From Pseudomonadota bacterium (GTDB taxonomy: Bacteria > Pseudomonadota > Alphaproteobacteria > Rhizobiales > Segnochrobactraceae), in assembly GCA_023442215.1 (NCBI GenBank), contig JAEZMP010000460.1, positions 1 to 23,900 of the forward strand: DNA of 23,900 bases, given 5' to 3'. Positions 14,776 to 21,779 of this stretch are shown here, in pieces; positions within the stretch are counted from its first letter, which is position 1; each line of letters opens with the position of its first letter. The position numbers and the translations under genes are program-made. The notes under the pieces were generated by a model. The model saw only the letters and a list, made by a program, of their open reading frames with translations, made no database searches and was not told the DNA's origin.

Positions 14776-15708
14776 TCAGAAGCCCTTGCCCAGCATCTGG
14801 TCGACGTTGGAGGCATCCACCTGCTTGCCGGGGAGGATGATGACCGGATCGACCTTCTCGCCCTTGGCGACCTTGTAGGCGATCTCGATGCCCTCGGGCG
14901 CCACGAACGGATAGGTGAAGGTGGCGGCGAGCTTGCCGGCCTTGATCGCCTCGAAGGCGTTGTTCTGGCCGTCGATGCCGACCACCACGACCTCGTTCAG
15001 GCGGCCGACCGCTTCCAGCGCCTGGATCGCGCCGAGCGCCATCTCATCGTTGTGAGCGTAAACGGCCTGGATCTCGCCGGGACCGAAGCGCTGCAGCTGA
15101 TCTTCCATGAACTTCACCGCATTCTCGCGCAGGAAGTCGCAGTTCTGGGTCGCGATGATTTCGAGATCGGTGCCCTGGATGGCATCGACGAAGCCCTGGT
15201 GCCGGTCGACCACGGCCGAGGCACCACCGGTGCCCTGGAGTTCGATGATCTTGCCCTTGCCGCCAAGCTTCCCGGCGATGAACTTGCCGGCCGCCTCGCC
15301 GATGGGTTTGTTCTCAGCGCCCACGTGGACCGTGACGTCGGTGTTCACCTTGCGATCGAGCGTCACGACCTTGATGCCGGCTGCCATGGCGTCGGCGACG
15401 ACCGGGGTCAGCGCGTCGGCGGTCAGCGGGCTGATCATCAGCACCTTGATGCCTTGGGCCATCAGCGACTCGACGTCGGCGACCTGCTTGGACGAGTCAT
15501 TCTGGCCATCGGTGACGATCAGGTCGACGTCGGGCAGGTTTTTCTGCGCATAGTCCTTGTTGCCCTCCACCATGGCCACCCGCCACGGGTGGTTCATGGT
15601 GCCCTGGCTGAAGCCGATCTTGATCTTCTCCTGCGCCAATGCCGGTCCGGCCAGCATGATGGCGATACCTGCGAAGAGCGCGGTCTTCAGGACGGTTCTT
15701 CTCTTCAT
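14776..15708 (-). CDS. CUT2 sugar ABC transporter substrate-binding protein
   Basis: This 310-residue periplasmic protein has a classical signal peptide: MKRR, a hydrophobic core of about 8-20, and likely cleavage after ALA at 25. The mature part is a type I periplasmic binding fold of the ribose/galactofuranose group (FSQGTMNHPWRVAMVEG..., VLMISPLTADALTPVV, VVTLDRKV, VYAHNDEMALGAIQALE, VVGIDGQNNAFEAI). It binds the imported solute, nominally a pentose, hexose or polyol. In this operon of CoA-dependent genes the ligand may be a related hydroxylated compound. A strong GGAGG lies 8 bases before the ATG. It follows the permease by 44 bases and is followed by a stable stem-loop. Confidence 0.93.
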   Translation of the reverse strand: MKRRTVLKTALFAGIAIMLAGPALAQEKIKIGFSQGTMNHPWRVAMVEGNKDYAQKNLPDVDLIVTDGQNDSSKQVADVESLMAQGIKVLMISPLTADALTPVVADAMAAGIKVVTLDRKVNTDVTVHVGAENKPIGEAAGKFIAGKLGGKGKIIELQGTGGASAVVDRHQGFVDAIQGTDLEIIATQNCDFLRENAVKFMEDQLQRFGPGEIQAVYAHNDEMALGAIQALEAVGRLNEVVVVGIDGQNNAFEAIKAGKLAATFTYPFVAPEGIEIAYKVAKGEKVDPVIILPGKQVDASNVDQMLGKGF

Positions 15709-15752
15709 TGCGTCATCCTCCTTTGGGATTTGTTCTTGTGTGGGAGGTGCGA

Positions 15753-16736
15753 TCAGTGCCGCGTGCGGTGCTTGCGGAGCATCTCGTAGAGAACCGCCCC
15801 GACGATGATCGCGCCTTTGGCGATTTGCTGGGTAAATGGAGAAATACCAAGCAAATTCATGATATTAGCGAGGACGGCGAGAATGCCGGCACCGATGATG
15901 GTGCCGAGGATTCCGCCTTCGCCGCCGAAAAGACTGGTTCCGCCGATCACGGTGATCGCGATGGCCTCAAGCTCGATGCCCGTGCCCGCCGTGGGCTCGC
16001 CGACCGTCAGCCGCGACACGAAGATGATGGCGGTGAGGCTGGCGAGAAAGCCGCTGATCACGTAGACGCTGAAGGTGACGAGACGGACATTGATGCCGGA
16101 GAGGTGCGCCGCCTCCGCGTTGGAGCCGACGGCATAGACCTGGCGGCCGAACGCGGTGTAGCGCAGCACGTAGATCGCCACGGCCGCGACGGCGATGAAG
16201 ATCCAGACTGGTACCGGCAGGCCGAGCATGGCGCCGCGCCCGAGCCACATGAAATCTGCCGCGCGGGCGCCCAGCCCGACCGGCTGCCCATTCGCCAGCG
16301 TCAGCGCGAGCCCGCGTCCCATCACCATCATGCCGAGTGTCATGATGAAGGGGGGGATGCGGCCGAACGTGATACCGAGCCCGTTCACCGCGCCCATCAC
16401 CACGCCGACGGCGAGGATAACCGGGACAACCGTCGCGACGGGCCAGTTGTCGACAAGCAGCAGTGCGGTCGTGACGGCGCACACGCCGAGGATGGAGCCG
16501 ACCGAAAGGTCGATGCCTTTGGTCAGAATGACGAACGTCATGCCCACGCTGACGATGCCGAACAGAGCCACCTGCCGCAGCACGTTGGTCACGTTCACCG
16601 CGTTCAGAAATGAGGGGGACAGGAAGGTCGCAAGAAGACAGAGGCCGAGGAACACCCAGATGAGGCCGGCGCCCTTGGGAACGGCCAGTTTCAGCCTTCT
16701 GCTTTCCGTCCCTGCCAGGGTGTCCGGAGCCGCCAT
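15753..16736 (-). CDS. CUT2 sugar ABC transporter permease
   Basis: This 327-residue, very hydrophobic protein of the RbsC/YtfT type has about eight to ten membrane segments. Family features include VGMTFVILTKGIDLSVGSILG (first membrane-loop block) and the cytoplasmic ATPase-coupling segment around GRQVYAVGSNAEAAHLSGINV. It forms the inner-membrane channel, probably as a homodimer, with the ATPase encoded just upstream and the binding protein just downstream. A GGAGG site lies 8 bases before the ATG. It is separated from the ATPase gene by 190 bases that contain a diverged copy of the palindromic repeat element. Confidence 0.93.
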   Translation of the reverse strand: MAAPDTLAGTESRRLKLAVPKGAGLIWVFLGLCLLATFLSPSFLNAVNVTNVLRQVALFGIVSVGMTFVILTKGIDLSVGSILGVCAVTTALLLVDNWPVATVVPVILAVGVVMGAVNGLGITFGRIPPFIMTLGMMVMGRGLALTLANGQPVGLGARAADFMWLGRGAMLGLPVPVWIFIAVAAVAIYVLRYTAFGRQVYAVGSNAEAAHLSGINVRLVTFSVYVISGFLASLTAIIFVSRLTVGEPTAGTGIELEAIAITVIGGTSLFGGEGGILGTIIGAGILAVLANIMNLLGISPFTQQIAKGAIIVGAVLYEMLRKHRTRH

Positions 16737-16824
16737 TGAAAGTCCTCCCGATTGTCCGGCGACGGCGCAGTCCCGTGCGCACGCGCTGCCGTCTTCCTTG
16801 TTCGTCCGGCGGTGTCTTCGCTGT

Positions 16825-16930
16825 GGAGCGCCGTCCGTTGGACCGGACCGATCCGAACGACAGGATGCTCAAGTCCCGATCTGACGCGGCTAATCGACCG
16901 CACCCGTTCGTCCGGCCGGAAGCGCTCTAG
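16825..16930. repeat. Palindromic intergenic repeat element, diverged copy 2
   Basis: Aligned by eye to the element at 5814-5929 it keeps the order of blocks: GGAGCG, a CGTT...GAACGA hairpin (about 16836-16860), AGGATGCTCAAG (16862-16873), GATCTG, TCGA and the end AGCGCTCTAG (16921-16930). It lacks several short stretches and the perfect second hairpin. It lies within the transcript between the ATPase and permease genes. Its terminal CTA is the reverse complement of the ATPase gene's TAG stop. Confidence 0.6.
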
Positions 16931-18459
16931 TTGAGCGTCGCGTGCTTCATGATCTCTTCCTCGGACGCGCCGCGAGGCAGCTCGGCCGAGATTTCACCTT
17001 CCCGCATCACCAGGATGCGGTCGCACATACCGATGATTTCCGTGAGTTCGGACGAGACCATCAGGACCGCGAGGCCCTCGCGCTCGACCATGTCCACCAG
17101 CAGTTCGTAGATTTCCCTGCGCGCGCCGACATCGACACCGCGTGTCGGCTCGTCGATCAGCAGCACATCGCACCGGGCATTGAGCTGCTTGGCGATGATG
17201 CATTTCTGCTGGTTGCCGCCGGAGAGCGTTCCGACCGCGGTTTCGACTTCGGGTGTCTTGACCCTCAGCCGGCGGACATAGTCCGCCACCGAGGCGCGCT
17301 CCCGGGCAAGGTTCAGCTTCAGGCCGTTGCTGAAGTGGCCGAGCTTGGAAATCGTGATGTTGAACTTGACGGACTGGGAGAGGAACAGGCCTTCCGTCTT
17401 CCGGTCCTCCGGGGCGAAGCCGATGCCGAGGGCGATGGCCTGTCGCGGAGACGGGATCGCTGTCTTCCGGCCATGCAGCCGGATCTCGCCGCGATCGATC
17501 GGATCCTTGCCGACGATCGCCCGAAGGAGTTCCGAGCGGCCGGCTCCAGCAAGGCCGCAGATGCCGACGATCTCTCCCTTCCTCAGCGAAAGGCTGATGT
17601 TCCGCAGCGCCTTGCCGCGGCTCATGCCCGACACCCCGAGCGCTTCTTCGCCGGGGCGTGCGTTCCGGCGCGGGAAATAATCGGCGATGGGGCGGCCGAC
17701 CATGGACTGGATCAAGGTGTCGGTCGTCCAGTCGGCGATGGGCCGGCTGGAGACGAGCTTGCCGTCACGCAGCACGGTCGCCTTCTGGCAGAGTTCGAAG
17801 ATCTCCTTCAGACGATGCGAGATGTAGATGAATGCCACACCGTCCGCCTGAAGGGTGCGGATGGTGCGGAACAGCTTCTCCAGCTCGGTGTCGCCCAGTA
17901 CCGCCGAGGGCTCGTCGAGCACGATCAATCGCGCATTCCGTGAGATCGCTCGCGCGATCTCGACCATCTGCCGCTGGGCGACACTGAGGTCCATCACGAG
18001 ACGTCGCGGATCGATCCGGAAGCCGAGCCGATCCATCGCGCGCTCGGCGAGGACGGAAGCCCGGCTCCAGTCGACCGCGCCGAACCGGGTGCGGGGCAGC
18101 CGGTTCATGAAGATGTTCTCGGCGACCGAAAGATGCTCGGCCTGGGCGAACTCCTGGTAGATCACCGCGATGCCGCGCTCGATCATCGCCGCGGGGGTCG
18201 GCGCCGTGACGACCTCGCCGTTCAGGGAGAGCGTGCCGGAGTCAGCCTGGTAGGCCCCGGACAGGATCTTCATCAGCGTGGACTTGCCCGCCCCGTTCTC
18301 ACCGACGAGCCCATGAACCTCGCCGCGCGCAACGGAGAACGATACGCCCTGAAGCGCTTTCACGCCGGGAAAGGACTTCTCGATCGCGCTCATCTCCAGG
18401 AAGACACCGTCCGCTCGGGCGGTCCCTTCCATCGGCCTCTCGACTGCGCTGGCATGCAT
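16927..18459 (-). CDS. CUT2 sugar ABC transporter ATP-binding protein
   Basis: This 510-residue tandem ATPase is of the RbsA/XylG type. Domain 1 has Walker A GENGAGKST (53-61), a Q-loop (YQEF), signature LSVAQ (158-162) and Walker B LIVLDEP (178-184). Domain 2 has the degenerate Walker A GLAGAGRSE usual for this family, signature LSGGNQQK, and Walker B LLIDEPTRG. It energises the permease encoded next. Translation starts at 18459 with TGGAGAG seven bases upstream. A LacI-type operator lies in the 48-base gap before it, so it may have its own regulated promoter as well as readthrough from the SDR gene. Its TAG stop coincides with the end of the diverged repeat element. Confidence 0.93.
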   Translation of the reverse strand: MHASAVERPMEGTARADGVFLEMSAIEKSFPGVKALQGVSFSVARGEVHGLVGENGAGKSTLMKILSGAYQADSGTLSLNGEVVTAPTPAAMIERGIAVIYQEFAQAEHLSVAENIFMNRLPRTRFGAVDWSRASVLAERAMDRLGFRIDPRRLVMDLSVAQRQMVEIARAISRNARLIVLDEPSAVLGDTELEKLFRTIRTLQADGVAFIYISHRLKEIFELCQKATVLRDGKLVSSRPIADWTTDTLIQSMVGRPIADYFPRRNARPGEEALGVSGMSRGKALRNISLSLRKGEIVGICGLAGAGRSELLRAIVGKDPIDRGEIRLHGRKTAIPSPRQAIALGIGFAPEDRKTEGLFLSQSVKFNITISKLGHFSNGLKLNLARERASVADYVRRLRVKTPEVETAVGTLSGGNQQKCIIAKQLNARCDVLLIDEPTRGVDVGARREIYELLVDMVEREGLAVLMVSSELTEIIGMCDRILVMREGEISAELPRGASEEEIMKHATLN

Positions 18460-18478
18460 GGCGCTCTCCAGATCGCGA

Positions 18479-18490
18479 GAAATCGTTTTC
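18479..18490. promoter_or_regulatory. LacI-type operator upstream of the ABC ATPase gene
   Basis: GAAATCGTTTTC reads GAAAACGATTTC on the minus strand and matches the three other sites in this window at nearly every base, with the central CG typical of LacI/GalR operators. It sits in the 48-base gap between the SDR stop and the ATPase start. Unlike the two divergent promoters, no TTGACA lies 17 bp upstream, so this may be a roadblock site or a weaker internal promoter. Confidence 0.6.
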
Positions 18491-18507
18491 TTGCTTGGAC
18501 GAAAAAA

Positions 18508-19326
18508 TCAGAGGCGTGGAATCTGCAGGCCGCCGCCGACGTTGTAGATGTCGCCAGTGCTGTAAGGCATGCCGCCGGTCGCCAGCATCGCGATTGCCAT
18601 GGCGATGTCGTCCGGCTCGCCCCACCTCCGCAGGGCGCAGAGATCGCCGCTGCGGATGCCGGGGGAATAGCGGTCGTAGACCTCCGCCGTCATGTCGGTC
18701 TCGATCAGGCCGGGTCGGATCTCGTGTACGCGGACACCCGCTTCTGCCAGCCGGACGGCGAAGGTCTGCATCGCCATGGAAAGACCGGCCTTGGAGATGC
18801 AGTAGGCCGCCTTCTCCGGCGACACGAGATGTGCGTTTGCCGACGTGATGGTGATGATCGAACGCTCGGAGCTGGCGGCGGGAGCGGCGATCATCCGGCG
18901 GGCGACGGCCTGTGTCATGAAGAACGTGCCGCGCAGGTTGACCCCAACCAGCCGGTCGAACTCAGCCTCGTCCACGTCCAGCATGTCTCCGCGCACGGAA
19001 ACCTGGATTCCGGCATTGTTGACGAGGCAGTTGATCGGCCCGAGTTCCTCGACGAACTGTGCGACGACGGCCTCGTGCCGGTTTGTCAGGGAGATATCGA
19101 GCGGCAGGAACCGCGCCGTCCGCCCGGTCGTGGCGAGGAGCGACAGGGTCTCGTCGACATTGCCGTCCTCGACCCAGTCGACGAAGGCGATGTCGAACCC
19201 GCGGCGGGCGAGGGCGAGGCAGATCGCCCGGCCGATCCCGCGGCGTCCGCCGGTGACGAGCGCAGTGCCGCGTCTTACGTCCTGCGGGGCGAGGTCTGCG
19301 ATGCCGTTCTCAGCGATCCCGTGCAT
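18508..19326 (-). CDS. SDR-family oxidoreductase (FabG-like)
   Basis: This 272-residue classical short-chain dehydrogenase has TGGRRGIG (25-32), NNAG (103-106), S162, Y175 and K179. The arginines after TGG favour NADP(H) binding, though D50 at the end of beta-2 (FVDW) points to NAD. It probably oxidises a hydroxyl of the catabolic intermediate, either a 3-hydroxyacyl-CoA or a polyol; the annotation cannot be narrowed from sequence. The start codon shares one base with the stop of the upstream CoA-transferase gene (TGATG), so the two are translationally coupled and likely act in sequence. The next gene, the ABC ATPase, starts 48 bases downstream behind an operator. Confidence 0.88.
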   Translation of the reverse strand: MHGIAENGIADLAPQDVRRGTALVTGGRRGIGRAICLALARRGFDIAFVDWVEDGNVDETLSLLATTGRTARFLPLDISLTNRHEAVVAQFVEELGPINCLVNNAGIQVSVRGDMLDVDEAEFDRLVGVNLRGTFFMTQAVARRMIAAPAASSERSIITITSANAHLVSPEKAAYCISKAGLSMAMQTFAVRLAEAGVRVHEIRPGLIETDMTAEVYDRYSPGIRSGDLCALRRWGEPDDIAMAIAMLATGGMPYSTGDIYNVGGGLQIPRL

Positions 19327-20540
19327 CAGACGGCCTCATCGACTTGAGCGACGTGACGCGAGGAGACGACGGCGCGCGCGGCGATCAGCCTGTCGGTCTC
19401 GGCGGGCGAGTAGCCGAGACCGCCCATGATCTCGGCGGTGTGCTCGCCGATCTCAAGTGCCAGAACACGCACGTCCGGCACTTGTCCGTCGTAGCGGTTC
19501 GGGTGGTTGACCAGGTGAACGGTCCGCCCGCGTACGGTGATCTTGCGGAACACGTTCATGTGGGACAGTTGCGGGTGTTCCAGCAGGTCATCGTAGGTGT
19601 TGACCGGCGAGTACCAGATACCGTGGCGGTCGAAACGCTCCGACAATTCCGCCATCGTGAAGTGTTCCGTCGCCTCCCGGACCGTGCGGGCGACGAGATC
19701 GCGTTCCTTGTAGCGGTCGATGCCGACGATTGCGCGCAGGGCGTCGCTCTCGAGCGCATCCGCCAGCGCTTCGTCGCTGCAGAGCGAGATGACCACTTCT
19801 CCGTCCTTCGCCGGATAGACGCCGTAGGGCGCGGCGTGGAACCAGGTGGCAAGGTTGCGCTCACGGTCCATCCGCTCGCGCTCGACGGCGCCCGCGAAAT
19901 AGTTGACCAGTGGCTCGGTCTGCAGGTCGATCGCCGAATTGATCAGGCTTGCCTCGACGCGCGTGCCCTTGCCCTCCCGCTCCCGCCGCAGCAGTGCGCC
20001 CAGGATGCCCATGGCGAGCAGGGCGCCGCCGTGCTGATCGACGATCGCCGCCCCGGCTGGCACGTTGCCGTTGCGCGGAGAACCGGTCGCGCTGATGAGG
20101 CCCGAGGCAGCCTGCATCAACAGGTCCTGACCGGGACGGTTCGCCATGGGCCCCGTCGAGCCGTAACCGCTCGCGGAGGCGAAGACGAGCTTCGGATTGA
20201 GCCGGCGCAGTTCGTCATCGGTAAAGCCGAGCCGGGCGAAAACGCCGGGGCGGAAGTTTTCCATGACGACATCCGCTTCGGCGATCAGGCGGGACGCAAC
20301 CTCGCGACCGCCCTCCGACTTCAGGTCGATGCCAATGGAGCGCTTGTTTCGATTGGCGCAGAGATAGAACCCGCTGATGCCCTCGACGAAGACGTCGGCA
20401 CCCGACCAATGCCGTTCATGAGCGCCCAGAACGGGCTCGACCTTGATGACGTCGGCGCCCATGTCGGCAAGATATTGCGCACCAGCCGGCCCCTGAAGGA
20501 AGTGGCAGAAGCTGACGACCTTAATCCCGTTCAGAAGCAC
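19326..20540 (-). CDS. CaiB/BaiF (family III) CoA-transferase
   Basis: This 404-residue protein has the full length for family III CoA-transferases. Features are the N-terminal LNGIKVVSFCHFLQGPAGAQYLADMGADVIKVEP, the NRNKRSIGIDLKSEGG segment (63-78), ENFRPGV, and the catalytic aspartate D139 in RPGQDLLMQ. The enzyme moves CoA from a donor thioester to a carboxylic acid, activating the acid for beta-oxidation-like steps. Its presence at the head of a sugar-importer operon is unusual and argues that the imported compound is processed as a CoA ester. The start is GTG with a strong GGGAGG six bases upstream. Its promoter is a TTGACA box 17 bp from a LacI-type operator. Confidence 0.92.
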   Translation of the reverse strand: MLLNGIKVVSFCHFLQGPAGAQYLADMGADVIKVEPVLGAHERHWSGADVFVEGISGFYLCANRNKRSIGIDLKSEGGREVASRLIAEADVVMENFRPGVFARLGFTDDELRRLNPKLVFASASGYGSTGPMANRPGQDLLMQAASGLISATGSPRNGNVPAGAAIVDQHGGALLAMGILGALLRREREGKGTRVEASLINSAIDLQTEPLVNYFAGAVERERMDRERNLATWFHAAPYGVYPAKDGEVVISLCSDEALADALESDALRAIVGIDRYKERDLVARTVREATEHFTMAELSERFDRHGIWYSPVNTYDDLLEHPQLSHMNVFRKITVRGRTVHLVNHPNRYDGQVPDVRVLALEIGEHTAEIMGGLGYSPAETDRLIAARAVVSSRHVAQVDEAV

Positions 20541-20596
20541 GAATTTCCTCCCGCCTCACCCTGTCGCTCTCGGCGCTTTGTTGGTGGCGCGTTTCG

Positions 20597-20631
20597 GAAA
20601 TCGTTTTCTCTTAGCCCAATCCCGATGTCAA
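20597..20631 (-). promoter_or_regulatory. LacI-controlled promoter of the leftward operon
   Basis: On the minus strand TTGACA (20631-20626) is followed by a 17-base spacer and then the operator GAAAACGATTTC (20608-20597), whose first half takes the -10 position. The operator is 57 bases before the GTG of the CoA-transferase. A repressor bound here would directly occlude RNA polymerase. Confidence 0.65.
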
Positions 20632-20840
20632 TGGAAAATTTGCGGCACCGAACGAAGCCACACTTTTACGGCTGTTGGCAGACTGACGCGAAGCCCCTTG
20701 ACGGCCCTCAGAATCAGCAGAGGCATTGCGCCCGCTGATTTTTATTATTTAATATCAATTTCTTATTTCCTCCCCGACGCTAAGGCGCGCCTCGCAAGCG
20801 CGTCCGGCGGGCTGCAGGTCCAGCGGATCGCACCAGACGA
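20632..20840. promoter_or_regulatory. Spacer between divergent promoters
   Basis: These 209 bases lie between the two TTGACA boxes. They include an AT-rich block (about 20740-20770, TTTTTATTATTTAATATC) that stands out against the GC-rich surroundings and could be a bending or activator-binding site. No open reading frame with a ribosome site was found. Confidence 0.4.
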
Positions 20841-20875
20841 TTGACAGTCATTCAGTGATATTGGAAAACGTTTTC
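20841..20875 (+). promoter_or_regulatory. LacI-controlled promoter of the rightward unit
   Basis: TTGACA (20841-20846), a 17-base spacer, then the perfect palindrome GAAAACGTTTTC (20864-20875). The geometry is identical to that of the divergent leftward promoter. The operator ends 54 bases before the proposed TTG start of the MaoC gene. Confidence 0.65.
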
Positions 20876-20918
20876 TAGTTCATGCCATCCCTCGCCGATG
20901 AGCGCGGACGGACACAGC

Positions 20919-20924
20919 GGGAGG
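20919..20924 (+). promoter_or_regulatory. Ribosome binding site for a TTG-started MaoC gene
   Basis: GGGAGG lies five bases before the in-frame TTG at 20930. The earlier ATG at 20882 has no ribosome site and sits 6 bases after the operator, almost at the expected transcription start. The TTG is therefore preferred. Confidence 0.6.
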
Positions 20925-20929
20925 AAGCC

Positions 20930-21379
20930 TTGGACGCGTTCTATGTGTCGGTCGGAGACCACGTCTCCTTCACGAAGACGGTCAGCGAATCCAACGTCTA
21001 CCTGTTTGCCGGCATCACCGGCGACTTCGCACCCGTCCACGTCAATCAGGCGATGATGGAGAAGTCCGCCTATGGCCAGCGGATCGCTCACGGGATTCTC
21101 GTGATGGGCTTCATGTCGACGACGTCCAGCCTGATGGTGGACCGTTCCCGGGACGGCCACGGCCGGGGCGAGACGCCGGTTTCCCTTGGCTACGACAAGG
21201 TGCGCTTCGTAGGGCCCGTGTTCTTCGGGGACACCATCACCGTCGACTATCGCATTACCGCCACCGATGAGGTCAAGCGGCGGTCGTACGCGGCGATCGA
21301 AGTGACGAACCAGCGCGGCGAAACCGTCGCAGCGGCGACCCACATTCTGAAGTGGGTCAGGAACGAGGGCGGACGGTGA
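20930..21379 (+). CDS. MaoC-family (hotdog-fold) hydratase
   Basis: This 149-residue protein, read from TTG 20930, begins VSVGDHVSFTKTVSESNV as is typical of MaoC-like hydratases. It carries the hydratase-2 active-site pattern GDFAPVHVN with catalytic D32 and H37, followed by YGQRIAHGIL. MaoC proteins are (R)-specific 2-enoyl-CoA hydratases or dehydratases. Together with the crotonase-family hydratase of the divergent operon it provides two stereochemically distinct hydration steps, consistent with a CoA-ester pathway. The gene is first of a rightward unit under a LacI-type operator and is followed after 5 bases by a broken GMC oxidoreductase gene. An ATG at 20882 would give 165 residues. Confidence 0.88.
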   Translation: MDAFYVSVGDHVSFTKTVSESNVYLFAGITGDFAPVHVNQAMMEKSAYGQRIAHGILVMGFMSTTSSLMVDRSRDGHGRGETPVSLGYDKVRFVGPVFFGDTITVDYRITATDEVKRRSYAAIEVTNQRGETVAAATHILKWVRNEGGR

Positions 21380-21384
21380 AGGCG

Positions 21385-21690
21385 ATGGCGGACGTGATCG
21401 AGGCTGATTTCGTCATCGTCGGCGGCGGCAGTTCAGGGTGCGCTCTCGCAGCCCGCCTCAGCGCAGATCCGGCGTGCAGCGTCATCCTGCTCGAGGCCGG
21501 CGACCGGGACCGCAGCTTCTACATCCATCTGCCCGTCACCTACTACAAGACGACCGGCTCCGCTTTCACCTGGGGCTACGAGACGGCACCTCAAAAACAC
21601 CAGGGCGACATCCGCACGCCCTACGCGCAGGCCCGCGTTATTGGCGGCGGCAGCTCCATCAACGCGCAGATCTACTTCGAACAATCTTAA
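21385..21690 (+). pseudogene. Truncated GMC-family oxidoreductase
   Basis: Only 101 codons remain of a family that is usually about 530-560 residues. The intact part has the FAD-binding GGGSSGCALAARL (about 13-25), LLEAGDRD, TAPQKH and GGGSSINAQIY (87-97), then four unrelated residues (FEQS) and a stop. The sequence after the break is more AT-rich and leads into an MFS gene. No remaining GMC C-terminal sequence was found up to 23120. It begins five bases after the MaoC stop, so it was probably the second gene of the LacI-controlled unit before the loss. It differs substantially from the intact GMC at 11153 and is not a recent duplicate. It cannot be active, lacking the catalytic His/Asn region. 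Confidence 0.85.
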
Positions 21691-21707
21691 TGAAAGTTTC
21701 GGCCATA

Positions 21708-21733
21708 ATTGGTTATAGGGAACAGCAACCAAT
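21708..21733. promoter_or_regulatory. Inverted repeat before the MFS gene
   Basis: ATTGGTT (21708-21714) and AACCAAT (21727-21733) flank 12 bases, in the AT-rich 89-base gap between the broken GMC gene and the MFS start. It may be an operator for a regulator not present in the window. It is unlike the LacI-type sites. Confidence 0.35.
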
Positions 21734-21779
21734 CACATTTTCGTGCGTTTTTGGCTCGCCTCTCTCCATTTCCTGAAAA

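Noticed and set aside
18133..20738. Long plus-strand frames opposite the SDR and CoA-transferase genes
   Set aside because: They cross gene boundaries and the operator region and have no recognisable product. They are shadow frames in GC-rich DNA.
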